NCBI RefSeq assembly: GCF_004799325.1
Contig: NZ_SSMD01000005.1
Coordinates: forward strand, 124,001-188,000
Direction of reading: 5' to 3'
From: Thalassobius vesicularis
GTDB lineage: Bacteria > Pseudomonadota > Alphaproteobacteria > Rhodobacterales > Rhodobacteraceae
DNA length: 64,000 nucleotides
A program made the position numbers and the translations under genes. The notes under the pieces are model-generated. The model searched no databases. It had not been told where the DNA came from and saw nothing but the letters and a program-made list of their open reading frames with translations. This document shows, one piece after another, positions 45,087-53,429 of the stretch (position 1 is its first letter; each line of letters starts with the position of its first letter).

Positions 45087-45941
45087 ATGACCGAATACGT
45101 CGAGATCTTCGAGGTCGGCCCCCGCGACGGCTTGCAAAACGAAAAGGCGCAGATCCCTACCGCGGCCAAGGTCGCGCTGGTGGATTGCCTGTCCGGCGGT
45201 GGCTTCCGCCGGATCGAGGTCGCCAGCTTTGTCAGCCCGAAATGGGTGCCGCAGATGGCCGATAGCGCCGAGGTGCTGGCCGGGATCACTCGCGCAAGCG
45301 GCGTGTCTTATGCCGCGCTGACGCCGAACATGATGGGGCTGGAACGCGCCCTTGCCGCCAAGGCGGACGAGGTGGCGATCTTCGGCTCGGCCTCGGAAGG
45401 GTTTTCCAAGGCCAACATCAACGCCACCATCGCCGAAAGCCTGGAGCGGTTTCGCCCCGTGGCCGAAGCGGCGCGGGCGGCGGGCGTCAAGGTGCGCGGC
45501 TATGTCAGCTGCGTGACCGACTGCCCCTATGACGGCGCGGTGCGCCCCGAGGCCGTGGCGCGTGTTGCCGCCGAACTGGCCGCGATGGGCTGCTACGAGA
45601 TCAGCCTGGGCGACACGATCGGGCAGGGCACCCCGGAAAGCATCGGCGCGATGCTGGACGCGGTGCTGCAGGTCGTCCCTGCGGGCAAGCTGGCGGGCCA
45701 TTACCACGACACGGCGGGCCGCGCGCTGGCCAATATCGAGGTGTCGCTGGACAAGGGCCTGCGCGTGTTCGACGCGGCCGTGGGGGGGCTGGGCGGTTGC
45801 CCCTACGCCCCCGGTGCGGCGGGCAATGTCGCCACCGAGGCGGTCCATGCCAAGCTGATCGAGCTGGGATATGCCACGGGGCTGAAACCCGAAATTCTGG
45901 AAACGGCGGGTGCGATGGCACGCGCGATGCGGGGGATGTAA
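45087..45941 (+). CDS. liuE: Hydroxymethylglutaryl-CoA lyase
   Basis: Splits HMG-CoA into acetoacetate and acetyl-CoA, the last step of leucine breakdown. It has 284 residues, a DRE-TIM barrel. Signatures: FEVGPRDGLQNEK (metal and substrate Arg-Asp), CVTDCPYDG, SLGDTIGQGTP, HYHDTAGRALANIEVSLDKG (metal His) and GGLGGCPYAPGAAGNVATE with the loop Cys238. It starts 3 bp after the alpha carboxylase gene and is followed 2 bp later by the hydratase, so the enzymes acting on consecutive intermediates are tightly coupled. Confidence 0.96.
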   Translation: MTEYVEIFEVGPRDGLQNEKAQIPTAAKVALVDCLSGGGFRRIEVASFVSPKWVPQMADSAEVLAGITRASGVSYAALTPNMMGLERALAAKADEVAIFGSASEGFSKANINATIAESLERFRPVAEAARAAGVKVRGYVSCVTDCPYDGAVRPEAVARVAAELAAMGCYEISLGDTIGQGTPESIGAMLDAVLQVVPAGKLAGHYHDTAGRALANIEVSLDKGLRVFDAAVGGLGGCPYAPGAAGNVATEAVHAKLIELGYATGLKPEILETAGAMARAMRGM

Positions 45942-45943
45942 GG

Positions 45944-46723
45944 ATGGAGACGATCTCGATCGAGCGGGACGCGCGCGGCGTGGCAACGCTGTGGCTGGAC
46001 CGCGAGGACAAGCACAACGCCCTGTCGGCGCAGATGATCGCCGAGCTGCACGAGGCGGCGACCCAACTGGGCGCGGATGACTCGGTGCGGGTCGTGGTGC
46101 TGGCCGCCAAGGGCAAAAGCTTTTGCGCGGGCGGCGATCTGGGCTGGATGCGCCAGCAGTTCGAGGCAGAGCCCGCCGTGCGCATGGAAGAGGCCGGCAA
46201 GCTGGCCTGGATGCTGCAGGCGCTGAACACCCTGCCCAAGCCGCTGATCGGGCGCGTGCAGGGCAATGCGTTCGGCGGCGGGGTCGGCATGGCCTCGGTC
46301 TGCGACATCGCCATCGGGGCGGATACGGTGCTGATGGGGCTGACCGAAACCCGGCTGGGCCTGATCCCGGCCACCATCGGCCCCTATGTCTGCGCCCGCA
46401 TGGGCGAGGCGAACGCGCGCCGCGTGTTCATGTCGGGCCGCCGGTTCGACGCGGCCGAGGCGGTCTCGCTTGGGTTGCTGGCCAAGGCGGTTCCGGCCGC
46501 CGATCTGGACGCCGCAATCGAGGCCGAGGTCGCCCCCTACCTGGACTGCGCCCCCGGCGCCGTGGCCCGCGCCAAGGCGCTGCTGCGCACCCTTGGGCCG
46601 CGCATCGACGAGGCGACGATCCTGCACACCGTGGGCGAGCTGGCAGCCTGCTGGGAGGGCCAGGAAGCCCCCGAGGGGATCGGCGCGTTTTTCGACAAAC
46701 GGAAACCTTCCTGGCAGGGCTGA
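45944..46723 (+). CDS. liuC: Methylglutaconyl-CoA hydratase (enoyl-CoA hydratase/isomerase family)
   Basis: A 259-residue crotonase-fold hydratase adding water to 3-methylglutaconyl-CoA to give HMG-CoA. Crotonase motifs: KHNALSAQMIAEL, KGKSFCAGGDLGWMRQQF (oxyanion hole) and IGRVQGNAFGGGVGMASVCDIAIGA (second oxyanion hole and catalytic-Glu region), then GLTETRLGLIPATIGPYV. The ATG at 45944 has AGGATG-type spacing 2 bp after the lyase stop; a longer frame upstream is only overlap with the lyase gene. Family alone would not fix the substrate, but operon position does. A terminator 55 bp downstream ends the liu operon. Confidence 0.93.
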   Translation: METISIERDARGVATLWLDREDKHNALSAQMIAELHEAATQLGADDSVRVVVLAAKGKSFCAGGDLGWMRQQFEAEPAVRMEEAGKLAWMLQALNTLPKPLIGRVQGNAFGGGVGMASVCDIAIGADTVLMGLTETRLGLIPATIGPYVCARMGEANARRVFMSGRRFDAAEAVSLGLLAKAVPAADLDAAIEAEVAPYLDCAPGAVARAKALLRTLGPRIDEATILHTVGELAACWEGQEAPEGIGAFFDKRKPSWQG

Positions 46724-46777
46724 GCCCGGCTGGAGGGGCGCTTTGCAGGCGCGAATCTCTTTCGCTGAAAACACGGG

Positions 46778-46805
46778 CGGCGCGGTCAAACGCGCCGTTT
46801 TTCTT
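46778..46805 (+). terminator. Terminator of the liu operon
   Basis: CGGCGCG / CGCGCCG stem (46778-46784, 46791-46797) with loop GTCAAA, followed immediately by a T-rich stretch (TTTTTCTT). A classic intrinsic terminator. Confidence 0.88.
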
Positions 46806-47105
46806 GGCCAAACATGCATATTGGCTGCCCCTTTACCCAGAATCGCGAAAAAATTTTCGGGGTGGTTCGGGGCCTCATGGGGCCTGATCGGGGAATTTCA
46901 CTACCCAACCCCAAAAAAATCCCGCGCGAATTGCCGCAGCGCAACGCAGAAAGCCTTTGTGTGCCGTTGTATACCTGATTTTTCCCAACATCTTCACAAT
47001 GATGAATGTGTCTCAGGTTCGGTTGACCCCGAAGGGGCGCGGGAGTAAACCCGGCAAAGCAAAATCAGCCTACTGACTGCGCGCCCGCGCATGAAAGGAG
47101 CCACC
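46806..47105 (+). promoter_or_regulatory. Leader/promoter region of the nuo operon
   Basis: This 300-base stretch has no gene-like frame. TTGACC (47023-47028) and TAAACC (47046-47051), spaced by 17 bp, form the best promoter candidate, 55 bp before nuoA. An earlier GTTGTATACC (46966-46975) offers another -10-like element without a matching -35. A/T runs (CGAAAAAATTTTCG near 46847) suggest curvature or a UP-type element. AAAGGAG at 47094-47100 is the nuoA ribosome-binding site. Confidence 0.45.
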
Positions 47106-47471
47106 GTGGAAGAGATGCTGAGGGAATACCTTCCCATTCTCGTCTTTCTGGCCATCGCCACTGCTCTTGGCCTTGTTCTTATCCTTGCAGCCGTGATCCT
47201 GGCCGTCCGCAACCCGGACCCGGAAAAAGTGTCGGCCTACGAATGCGGTTTCAACGCGTTCGACGATGCGCGGATGAAGTTCGACGTCCGGTTCTACCTG
47301 GTGTCGATCCTGTTCATCATTTTCGACCTGGAAATCGCGATGCTGTTCCCCTGGGCCGTGGCCTTCAAGGACGTCAGCATGGTCGGCTTCTGGTCGATGA
47401 TGGTGTTCCTGGGCGTGCTGACCGCAGGCTTCGCCTATGAGTGGAAGAAAGGGGCCCTGGAATGGGAGTGA
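47106..47471 (+). CDS. nuoA: NADH-quinone oxidoreductase subunit A
   Basis: Small membrane subunit of complex I, 121 residues with three transmembrane helices ([67 protein letters not shown]). Conserved loop: [24 protein letters not shown], containing the cysteine exposed near the quinone site. The start is taken as GTG 47106, because AAAGGAG lies 5 bases before it and the family begins at (V/M)EEMLREYLP; an in-frame ATG at 47091 lies upstream of that ribosome-binding site. It is the first gene of the nuo operon and overlaps nuoB by 10 bp. Confidence 0.95.
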   Translation: MEEMLREYLPILVFLAIATALGLVLILAAVILAVRNPDPEKVSAYECGFNAFDDARMKFDVRFYLVSILFIIFDLEIAMLFPWAVAFKDVSMVGFWSMMVFLGVLTAGFAYEWKKGALEWE

Positions 47472-47995
47472 TGACCGGTGCGAATACGGCTGGCTTCGAC
47501 CGCGAAGTCGCCACGCAGGAGCTGAACCGCGAGCTTCAGGACAAGGGCTTCCTGCTGACCACGGTGGACGACATCATCAACTGGGGCCGCACCGGCTCTC
47601 TGCACTGGATGACCTTTGGTCTGGCCTGCTGCGCGGTTGAAATGATGCACACCTCGATGCCGCGTTACGACGCCGAACGCTTCGGGATCGCGCCGCGCGC
47701 GTCCCCGCGTCAGTCGGACGTGATGATCGTGGCCGGCACGCTGACCAACAAGATGGCCCCGGCGCTGCGCAAGGTCTACGACCAGATGCCCGAGCCGCGC
47801 TACGTGATCTCGATGGGGTCCTGCGCCAATGGCGGGGGCTACTACCATTACTCGTATTCGGTGGTGCGCGGTTGCGACCGCATCGTGCCCGTGGACGTCT
47901 ACGTCCCCGGCTGCCCGCCGACCGCCGAGGCGCTGCTGTATGGCTTCATGCAGCTGGCCCGCAAGATCCGCCGCACCGGCACGATCGTGCGCTAA
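47462..47995 (+). CDS. nuoB: NADH-quinone oxidoreductase subunit B (N2 cluster)
   Basis: Peripheral-arm subunit holding 4Fe-4S cluster N2, the last electron carrier before quinone. It has 177 residues. Ligands: the tandem cysteines Cys56-Cys57 in [18 protein letters not shown], then [20 protein letters not shown] and [18 protein letters not shown] 47462 has AAGAAAGGGG at proper distance, giving a 10-bp overlap with nuoA; ATG 47471 (MTGANTAG) is the alternative. nuoC follows 12 bp downstream. Very secure. Confidence 0.97.
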   Translation: MGVMTGANTAGFDREVATQELNRELQDKGFLLTTVDDIINWGRTGSLHWMTFGLACCAVEMMHTSMPRYDAERFGIAPRASPRQSDVMIVAGTLTNKMAPALRKVYDQMPEPRYVISMGSCANGGGYYHYSYSVVRGCDRIVPVDVYVPGCPPTAEALLYGFMQLARKIRRTGTIVR

Positions 47996-48007
47996 GGGGG
48001 AAGAAGA

Positions 48008-48613
48008 ATGAGCACCGCTCTGCAAGAACTGGCGACCCATATCGAACTGAAACGCTCGGCCGACGTGATCGGCTGGGATGTTGCGTTTGGCGAGCTGACC
48101 ATCGACGTCACCCCCGGCAAGATCGTGGATTTCGTCGAATTCCTGAAAACCGACCCGACCTGCAAGTTCTCGACCCTGGTGGACATCACCGCCGTCGATT
48201 ACCCGGATCGGGCCAAGCGGTTCGACGTGGTCTATCACTTCCTGTCGATGTACCAGAACCACCGCATCCGCCTGCGCGTCTCTGTGCGCGAAGAGGACAT
48301 GGTGGCCTCGATCGTCGACGTGCACCCCTCGGCCAACTGGTTCGAGCGTGAAGTGTTCGACATGTTCGGCATCCTGTTCACCGGCCACCCGGACCTGCGC
48401 CGTCTGCTGACGGACTATGGTTTCCGCGGCCACCCGCTGCGCAAGGATTTCCCGACCACGGGCTACACCGAAGTCCGCTATGACGAAGCGCAGAAACGCG
48501 TCGTCTACGAGCCGGTGAAACTGGTGCAGGAATACCGCCAGTTCGATTTCATGTCGCCGTGGGAAGGGGCCAACTACATCCTGCCCGGCGATGAAAAGGG
48601 GAATGCGAAATGA
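48008..48613 (+). CDS. nuoC: NADH-quinone oxidoreductase subunit C
   Basis: A 201-residue subunit of the 30-kDa type, part of the quinone-reducing module with NuoB and NuoD. Typical motifs: [61 protein letters not shown] and [19 protein letters not shown]. It is separate from nuoD, unlike the E. coli NuoCD fusion. Its stop overlaps the nuoD start by 4 bp. AAGGGGGAAGAAG precedes the ATG. Confidence 0.97.
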   Translation: MSTALQELATHIELKRSADVIGWDVAFGELTIDVTPGKIVDFVEFLKTDPTCKFSTLVDITAVDYPDRAKRFDVVYHFLSMYQNHRIRLRVSVREEDMVASIVDVHPSANWFEREVFDMFGILFTGHPDLRRLLTDYGFRGHPLRKDFPTTGYTEVRYDEAQKRVVYEPVKLVQEYRQFDFMSPWEGANYILPGDEKGNAK

Positions 48614-49836
48614 TGGACGGCTCGAAGTTTGACGACGGCAGCGTTGACGCGCTGAGCGGCGAGCAGAAAATCCGCAACTTCAACATCAACTTCGGCCCGC
48701 AGCACCCGGCAGCGCACGGCGTGCTGCGTCTGGTGCTGGAGCTGGACGGCGAGATCGTGGAACGCTGCGACCCGCATATCGGCCTGCTGCACCGTGGCAC
48801 CGAAAAGCTGATGGAATCGCGCACCTATCTGCAGAACCTGCCCTATCTGGACCGCCTCGACTACGTGGCGCCGATGAACCAGGAACATGCCTGGTGCCTG
48901 GCGATTGAAAAACTGTGCGGCGTCGAAGTGCCCCGCCGGGCGCAGCTGATCCGCGTTCTGTACTCGGAAATCGGCCGTATCCTGAACCACCTGCTGAACG
49001 TGACGACGCAGGCGATGGACGTTGGCGCCCTGACCCCGCCGCTGTGGGGCTTCGAAGAGCGCGAGAAGCTGATGATCTTCTACGAGCGCGCCTGCGGTGC
49101 CCGTCTGCACTCCAACTACTTCCGTCCCGGCGGCGTCCACCAGGACCTGCCCGACCAGCTGGTTGACGATATCGAGGAATGGGCGATCGAGTTCCCCAAA
49201 GTCCTGGACGACATCGACGGCCTGCTGACCGAGAACCGGATCTTCAAGCAGCGTAACTGCGACATCGGTGTGATCACCGAAGACGACATCCAGAAATACG
49301 GCTTCTCGGGCGTCATGGTCCGTGGCTCGGGCCTGGCATGGGACCTGCGCCGCGCGCAGCCCTATGAATGCTACGACGAGTTCGAGTTCCAGGTCCCCGT
49401 CGGCAAGCACGGCGACTGCTACGACCGCTACCTGTGCCGCATGGAAGAGATGCGCCAGTCGATCAGCATCATCCGTCAGGCCATCGGCAAACTGCGCGAA
49501 GCCACCGGCGACGTGCTGGCCCGTGGCAAGCTGACCCCGCCGAAACGCGGCGAGATGAAGACCTCGATGGAGGCGCTGATCCACCACTTCAAACTCTACA
49601 CCGAAGGGTTCCACGTCCCCGCTGGCGAAGTCTACGCCGCGGTCGAGGCACCCAAGGGCGAGTTTGGCGTCTACATGGTCTCGGATGGCAGCAACAAGCC
49701 CTACCGCGCCAAGCTGCGCGCGCCCGGCTTCCTGCACCTGCAGGCGATGGACCACGTGGCCAAAGGTCACCAGCTGGCGGACGTCGCGGCCATCATCGGC
49801 ACCATGGACATCGTGTTCGGGGAGATCGACCGCTGA
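48610..49836 (+). CDS. nuoD: NADH-quinone oxidoreductase subunit D
   Basis: The 49-kDa-type subunit, 408 residues, forming most of the quinone pocket with NuoB. It shows [71 protein letters not shown], and ends [14 protein letters not shown], all conserved. The start is [10 protein letters not shown]; either ATG is possible. It overlaps nuoC by 4 bp. An 79-bp gap before nuoE holds a copy of the dispersed AAATACTCC repeat. Confidence 0.97.
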   Translation: MMDGSKFDDGSVDALSGEQKIRNFNINFGPQHPAAHGVLRLVLELDGEIVERCDPHIGLLHRGTEKLMESRTYLQNLPYLDRLDYVAPMNQEHAWCLAIEKLCGVEVPRRAQLIRVLYSEIGRILNHLLNVTTQAMDVGALTPPLWGFEEREKLMIFYERACGARLHSNYFRPGGVHQDLPDQLVDDIEEWAIEFPKVLDDIDGLLTENRIFKQRNCDIGVITEDDIQKYGFSGVMVRGSGLAWDLRRAQPYECYDEFEFQVPVGKHGDCYDRYLCRMEEMRQSISIIRQAIGKLREATGDVLARGKLTPPKRGEMKTSMEALIHHFKLYTEGFHVPAGEVYAAVEAPKGEFGVYMVSDGSNKPYRAKLRAPGFLHLQAMDHVAKGHQLADVAAIIGTMDIVFGEIDR

Positions 49837-49847
49837 TGCGCTTCGTG

Positions 49848-49883
49848 CTTCTTTCTGACCAAAATACTCCCGCCGGAGGCGTC
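49848..49883. repeat. Dispersed intergenic repeat, copy E (partial), inside nuo
   Basis: CTTCTTTCTGACCAAAATACTCCC followed by GCCGGAGGCGTCC, in the same orientation as copy D. The GC hairpin is degraded compared with the other copies. It lies between nuoD and nuoE, where full termination would be harmful. Confidence 0.5.
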
Positions 49884-49915
49884 CAACACCGCCCCGCAGC
49901 CGAAGGGACCAAGTA

Positions 49916-51013
49916 ATGCTCCGCCGTCTGTACAAAGACCAACCCGCTTCCTTCGCCTTCACCCCGGCCAACCAGGCCTGGGCCGAGGCGCAGATCACCA
50001 AGTACCCCGAAGGGCGTCAGCAATCGGCGATCATCCCGCTGCTGTGGCGCGCACAAGAGCAAGAGGGCTGGCTGACCCGTCCGGCGATCGAAACCGTCGC
50101 CGACATGCTGGGCATGGCCTATATCCGCGCGCTCGAAGTGGCGACCTTCTACTTCATGTTCCAGCTGCAGCCGGTCGGCTCGGTGGCCCATATCCAGATC
50201 TGCGGCACGACCTCGTGCATGATCTGCGGCGCCGAGGATCTGATCGCGGTTTGCCGCGAAAAGATCGCCGACAAGCCCTTCACCCTGTCCGCTGACGGCA
50301 AGTTCAGCTGGGAAGAGGTGGAATGCCTGGGCGCGTGCACCAACGCTCCGATGGCGCAGATCGGCAAGGACTATTACGAAGACCTGACCGCAGAAGGCCT
50401 GGCCAAGATGCTGGACGACATGGCCGCTGGCAAAGTGCCGGTGCCGGGTCCGCAGAACGGCCGTTTCGCAGCTGAACCGCTGGGTGGCCTGACCTCGCTG
50501 AAGGATTTCGACAGCGGTCACACCAAGTACAACGCTTCGGCCCAGCTGGCGACCGACATCGGCGACAGCATCAAGCGCATCGACGGCACCGAAGTGCCGC
50601 TGCTGACGCCTTGGCTGAAGAACCGCACCAGCAAGCCCGCAGCCCCCGCACCGAAACCCGAAGCGCCCGCGCCCAAGCCGGTCGCCAAGCAGGTTGAGGA
50701 CGCCAAGGCCGCCGCAGCGGACGTCGCCGAAGCCGAACCCGAACTGCTGACCGCGGCCCGTGACGGCAAGGCTGACGATCTGAAGAAGATCAAGGGCGTC
50801 GGACCCAAGCTGGAGCAGACCCTGAACGAGCTGGGCTTCTTCCACTTCGACCAGATCGCCAAGTGGACCGAAGCCCAGATTGCCTGGGTTGACAACCGCC
50901 TGAAGTTCAAGGGCCGTATCCAGCGTGATGGCTGGATCGATCAGGCCACGAAACTGGCGGCTGGCGAAGAGACGGAATTCTCGAAGCGCGTCGACAAGGG
51001 CGACGTGTACTGA
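49916..51013 (+). CDS. nuoE: NADH-quinone oxidoreductase subunit E with C-terminal extension
   Basis: The 24-kDa-type subunit holding 2Fe-2S cluster N1a, next to the flavin site. The core (about residues 1-200) has the thioredoxin-like region [15 protein letters not shown] and [12 protein letters not shown] with the four cysteines. At 365 residues it is over 100 longer than typical NuoE. A Pro/Ala/Lys linker (about 239-276) leads to a compact domain, [32 protein letters not shown] (about 283-315), then [18 protein letters not shown]. This resembles a helix-hairpin-helix module fused to other alphaproteobacterial proteins, for example ribosomal protein L21. Function of the tail is unknown. Confidence 0.95.
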   Translation: MLRRLYKDQPASFAFTPANQAWAEAQITKYPEGRQQSAIIPLLWRAQEQEGWLTRPAIETVADMLGMAYIRALEVATFYFMFQLQPVGSVAHIQICGTTSCMICGAEDLIAVCREKIADKPFTLSADGKFSWEEVECLGACTNAPMAQIGKDYYEDLTAEGLAKMLDDMAAGKVPVPGPQNGRFAAEPLGGLTSLKDFDSGHTKYNASAQLATDIGDSIKRIDGTEVPLLTPWLKNRTSKPAAPAPKPEAPAPKPVAKQVEDAKAAAADVAEAEPELLTAARDGKADDLKKIKGVGPKLEQTLNELGFFHFDQIAKWTEAQIAWVDNRLKFKGRIQRDGWIDQATKLAAGEETEFSKRVDKGDVY

Positions 51014-51025
51014 GGCGGATGAGGG

Positions 51026-51247
51026 ATGGCTGACCGGGACGCAGAACTGGCACGCAAGGGGCGCAAGGTTGCGCTTTTGATCGCGGGTACGGGTGCGTTC
51101 TGGATCGCCGCCACCTTCATCGGAGGACAAATGGGTCTGGACATGCGCACCCGCGCTTTGTTCGACCTGATCGCCCTGGCCGGGTTCGTTCTGGCCATCG
51201 CGATGATCTATCAAATCTGGCGCGCGCGCCAAAACGATCAGAGGTAA
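51026..51247 (+). CDS. DUF5337-like small membrane protein in the nuo operon
   Basis: A 73-residue protein with two transmembrane helices ([21 protein letters not shown] and [22 protein letters not shown]) and charged ends ([22 protein letters not shown]). It lies 12 bp after nuoE and 4 bp before nuoF, in the same direction, so it is certainly transcribed with complex I. I recognise it as the DUF5337 type found in nuo operons of Rhodobacterales. It could be an accessory subunit or assembly factor of the membrane arm; this is inferred only from position. Confidence 0.8.
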   Translation: MADRDAELARKGRKVALLIAGTGAFWIAATFIGGQMGLDMRTRALFDLIALAGFVLAIAMIYQIWRARQNDQR

Positions 51248-51251
51248 ACGG

Positions 51252-52550
51252 ATGCTGAAGGATCAAGACCGTATCTTTACCAATATCTACGGTATGCACG
51301 AGCGGACCCTGGCGGGTGCCCGCGCCCGTGGGCATTGGGACGGCACCGCCGGGATCATCCAGAAGGGCCGCGACTGGATCATCAGCGAGATGAAAGCCAG
51401 CGGTCTGCGTGGCCGTGGCGGCGCGGGCTTCCCGACCGGTCTGAAATGGTCCTTCATGCCGAAGGAAAGCGACGGTCGCCCGGCCTATCTGGTGATCAAC
51501 GCCGACGAATCCGAACCCGGCACCTGCAAAGACCGCGAAATCATGCGCCACGATCCGCACACGCTGATCGAAGGGGCGCTGATTGCGTCCTTCGCGATGA
51601 ACGCGCACACCTGCTACATCTACCTGCGCGGCGAATACATCCGCGAGCGTGAGGCGCTGCAGGCCGCCATCGACGAGTGCTATGACGCGGGCCTGCTGGG
51701 CAAGAACGCGGCTGGCTCGGGCTATGATTTCGACCTGTTCCTGCATCACGGCGCCGGCGCCTATATCTGCGGCGAAGAAACCGCGCTGATTGAATCGCTG
51801 GAAGGCAAGAAGGGCATGCCCCGGATGAAGCCGCCGTTCCCGGCTGGCGCGGGTCTCTATGGCTGCCCGACCACCGTGAACAACGTGGAATCCATCGCCG
51901 TCGTGCCGACCATCCTGCGCCGCGGCGCCAGCTGGTTCGCAGGCTTCGGCCGTCCGAACAACGCAGGCACCAAGCTGTTCGCGATCTCGGGCCACGTCAA
52001 CAACCCCTGCGTCGTCGAAGAAGCGATGTCGATCACCTTCGAGGAACTGATCGAGAAGCATTGCGGCGGCATCCGTGGCGGCTGGGACAACCTGCTGGCC
52101 GTGATCCCCGGTGGCTCTTCGGTTCCGTGTGTGCGCGGCGAAAAGATGCGCGACGCGATCATGGACTTCGACTATCTGCGTGGTGAGCTGGGCTCGGGCC
52201 TGGGCACCGCGGCCATCATCGTGATGGACAAGCAGACCGACATCGTGAAAGCAATCTGGCGTCTGTCCAAGTTCTACAAGCACGAAAGCTGCGGCCAGTG
52301 CACGCCCTGCCGCGAAGGCACCGGCTGGATGATGCGCGTCATGGATCGCCTGGTCAAAGGCGAGGCCGAGATGGAAGAGATCGACATGCTGTGGGACGTC
52401 ACCAAGCAGGTCGAAGGCCACACCATCTGCGCCCTGGGCGACGCAGCCGCATGGCCGATCCAGGGCCTGATCCGCAACTTCCGCGATGTGATCGAGGATC
52501 GCATCAAGGCACAGAAAACCGGCCGTATCAGCGCCGTCGCAGCGGAGTGA
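51252..52550 (+). CDS. nuoF: NADH-quinone oxidoreductase subunit F (NADH- and FMN-binding)
   Basis: The 51-kDa-type subunit, 432 residues, that oxidises NADH. It carries the glycine-rich NADH site [21 protein letters not shown], the FMN region [18 protein letters not shown], and cluster N3 from Cys347, Cys350 and Cys353 ([12 protein letters not shown]) with Cys393 (TICALGD). It forms the NADH-dehydrogenase module with NuoE and NuoG. It is flanked by the DUF5337-like gene and a small lipoprotein gene that starts 5 bp after its stop. Confidence 0.97.
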   Translation: MLKDQDRIFTNIYGMHERTLAGARARGHWDGTAGIIQKGRDWIISEMKASGLRGRGGAGFPTGLKWSFMPKESDGRPAYLVINADESEPGTCKDREIMRHDPHTLIEGALIASFAMNAHTCYIYLRGEYIREREALQAAIDECYDAGLLGKNAAGSGYDFDLFLHHGAGAYICGEETALIESLEGKKGMPRMKPPFPAGAGLYGCPTTVNNVESIAVVPTILRRGASWFAGFGRPNNAGTKLFAISGHVNNPCVVEEAMSITFEELIEKHCGGIRGGWDNLLAVIPGGSSVPCVRGEKMRDAIMDFDYLRGELGSGLGTAAIIVMDKQTDIVKAIWRLSKFYKHESCGQCTPCREGTGWMMRVMDRLVKGEAEMEEIDMLWDVTKQVEGHTICALGDAAAWPIQGLIRNFRDVIEDRIKAQKTGRISAVAAE

Positions 52551-52555
52551 TCCAG

Positions 52556-52888
52556 ATGCGTGGTGCGGTTCTGTCCCTGGTATGCCTAAGCTTGCTGGCC
52601 GGATGCGGAAGCATGGCCAACAAGCAGCGCATTGCCTTTGACGGCCATTACTTCAAACCCAAGATCACCCACCTGAAGGATGATCCGCGGATGTTTGACG
52701 TGACGGTGCCGGGCGCCAAGCAAAGCCGCGAAGGCGCAGAAGATGCCGGCCGCTACGAAGCCACGCGCCATTGCGTGACCAACTACGGCAATTCCAAGCT
52801 GGAATGGCTGGTCGTCGAGGAAACCGACGCGCGCGATGCGAAACTGGACTCGGATGTCCTGATCCTGCGGGGACGCTGCGAGGGATGA
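52556..52888 (+). CDS. Small lipoprotein in the nuo operon
   Basis: A 110-residue protein with a lipoprotein signal (MRGAVLSLVCLSLLAGC, lipobox LAGC). The mature part has no domain I recognise: IAFDGHYFKPKITHLKDDPRMFDVTVPGAKQSREGAEDAGRYEATRHC, with two cysteines (HCVTNYG and GRCEG) that could form a disulfide. It starts 5 bp after nuoF in the same direction. A 130-bp gap with three hairpins separates it from the next gene. Real coding is supported by spacing and signal peptide; function unknown. Confidence 0.78.
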   Translation: MRGAVLSLVCLSLLAGCGSMANKQRIAFDGHYFKPKITHLKDDPRMFDVTVPGAKQSREGAEDAGRYEATRHCVTNYGNSKLEWLVVEETDARDAKLDSDVLILRGRCEG

Positions 52889-52920
52889 TGAATTTCGCTG
52901 TCATATCAGGGGTTTGGGCA

Positions 52921-52989
52921 GGTTGTTATTGCATGACAACCGACCTGCGCCCCATCTCTTCCAGAGATGGGCGGACGCGTTTTGCGTCC
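52921..52989 (+). ncRNA. Three-hairpin RNA segment inside the nuo operon
   Basis: Three consecutive stems: GGTTGT / ACAACC (52921-52926, 52936-52941); CCCATCTCT-TCC-AGAGATGGG (52951-52971, exact 9 bp); GGACGC-GTTTT-GCGTCC (52973-52989). They fill most of the 130-bp gap between the lipoprotein and DUF5333-like genes. There is no U-tract, so processing or mRNA-stability elements are likelier than termination. A separate transcript is not excluded. Confidence 0.45.
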
Positions 52990-53018
52990 CGCCCGGCTCT
53001 GTCGAAAGGAGATATGAC

Positions 53019-53423
53019 ATGCGCCTGATTCCGACCCTGATCGCGACCTCGATGCTGGCCAGTGCCTCGATGGCGGCAGCCCTGCAGCCGCTGCGCGAAG
53101 TCAAGGAAATCGACGACGGCCTGTTCGCTGTCGCCGTCGCCGACGAGATTCGCCAGCAATGCGATGGCATCTCGGCCCGGCTGTTCCGCGCGCTGGGATA
53201 TATCAACACGCTGGAATCCCGCGCCAAAGAGCTGGGCTACAGCGAGCAAGAGATCAAAGCCTACGTCAAATCCCCCGAGGAAAAGGCGCGGATGCGCGCC
53301 CGTGGCGAGGCCTACCTGAAAGCCAACGGCGTAAGCTATGCCGATAAGGAAACCTTCTGCACTCTCGGCCGGGCCGAGATCGAGAAGGGCACCCTGATCG
53401 GTCAACTACTGAGAGCAAAGTGA
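53019..53423 (+). CDS. DUF5333-like exported protein in the nuo operon
   Basis: A 134-residue protein with a signal peptide (MRLIPTLIATSMLASASMAAA) and a helical mature domain: LREVKEIDDGLFAVAVADEIRQQCDGISARLFRALGYINTLESRAKELGYSEQEIKAYV, with a cysteine there and another in FCTLGRAEI. I recognise it as the DUF5333 type from Rhodobacterales nuo operons. AAAGGAGATATGAC precedes the ATG. The stop is 6 bp before nuoG. It is probably a periplasmic complex-I accessory factor, judged only by operon position. Confidence 0.8.
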   Translation: MRLIPTLIATSMLASASMAAALQPLREVKEIDDGLFAVAVADEIRQQCDGISARLFRALGYINTLESRAKELGYSEQEIKAYVKSPEEKARMRARGEAYLKANGVSYADKETFCTLGRAEIEKGTLIGQLLRAK

Positions 53424-53429
53424 GACCCC

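Noticed and set aside
41448-45986. A 1512-codon open frame on the minus strand across the liu genes
   Set aside because: It is antisense to four clearly identified liu genes; long stop-free antisense frames are usual in high-GC coding DNA, and the translation is low-complexity His/Arg/Gly-rich without any domain.
46806-47105. A riboswitch or small gene before nuoA
   Set aside because: No consensus riboswitch fold was recognisable and open frames there have no ribosome-binding site; only a promoter and leader are supported.
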